Shown here: positions 14,936-15,000 of the stretch, one piece after another
How the letters are laid out: every line of letters starts with the position of its first letter
Position numbering within the stretch: the stretch's first letter is position 1
Assembly (NCBI GenBank): GCA_030674155.1
Contig: CM060318.1
Location: 75,888,247-75,903,246 of the forward strand
Direction: 5' to 3'
DNA from: Stramonita haemastoma
Lineage: Eukaryota; Mollusca; Gastropoda; Neogastropoda; Muricidae
DNA: 15,000 nucleotides
The notes under the pieces: model-generated
What the model was told of the DNA's origin: nothing
The model's input: the letters and a program-made list of their open reading frames with translations, nothing else
The model's database searches: none
Position numbers and translations under genes: made by a program

Positions 14936-15000
14936 AACTTTTGCTGGGATATGCACATGGCAAACCTTTACAACTTCTAAAATTCATTTTCAAACATAAT

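Overview
The window looks like non-coding, repeat-dominated DNA from an animal genome, most likely a marine gastropod mollusc of caenogastropod type. The basis is recognition from memory of two related SINE types that I associate with such snails, seen here as clear but decayed copies near 1321-1620 and 10270-10715, together with AT-rich microsatellite-dense DNA and animal-type splice signals. There is no operon, no bacterial gene structure, and no intact conventional protein gene. Nearly all of the long open frames lie in stop-free tandem repeats or simple repeats and should not be read as genes.

Layout. (1) 1-290 is an A/C-only low-complexity tract; 291-1320 holds nothing I can name. (2) 1321-2165 contains SINE-derived pieces and the left flank of a satellite. 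(3) 2170-4560 is satellite array 1: diverged ~42-bp monomers on both edges and a homogeneous core (about 2735-4110) of a shortened 37-bp monomer. (4) 4561-5400 is a spacer that begins with a second copy of the array's left-flank sequence. (5) 5400-7270 is satellite array 2, diverged throughout. (6) 7271-7793 holds SINE pieces and simple repeats. (7) 7794-10195 is one long minisatellite whose 15-bp monomer changes gradually along its length. It ends about 14 bp inside a minus-strand splice-acceptor-like site at 10208/10209. (8) 10210-10870 has a full-length tRNA-derived SINE. (9) 10870-13360 is a ~1.1-kb tandem segmental duplication (two long copies and one partial). Each copy carries the same 51-nt minus-strand candidate micro-exon. 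(10) 13361-14100 is mostly unassigned, with a SINE fragment and an (ACAAT)-type microsatellite. (11) 14167-14860 on the minus strand carries a decayed non-LTR retrotransposon C-terminal region that runs in one frame from a candidate exon. The start of that exon and its upstream intron are paralogous to the sequence at 10195-10275.

Reading the minus strand from right to left, regions 8-11 resemble the remains or the edge of a gene whose exons were repeatedly duplicated: exon-like units at 14860, 13254, 12401, 11320 and 10208. The 10208 copy appears to have been the seed from which the 15-bp minisatellite expanded. This is inference from sequence alignment by eye. Transcript data or a search of a gastropod genome would decide it.
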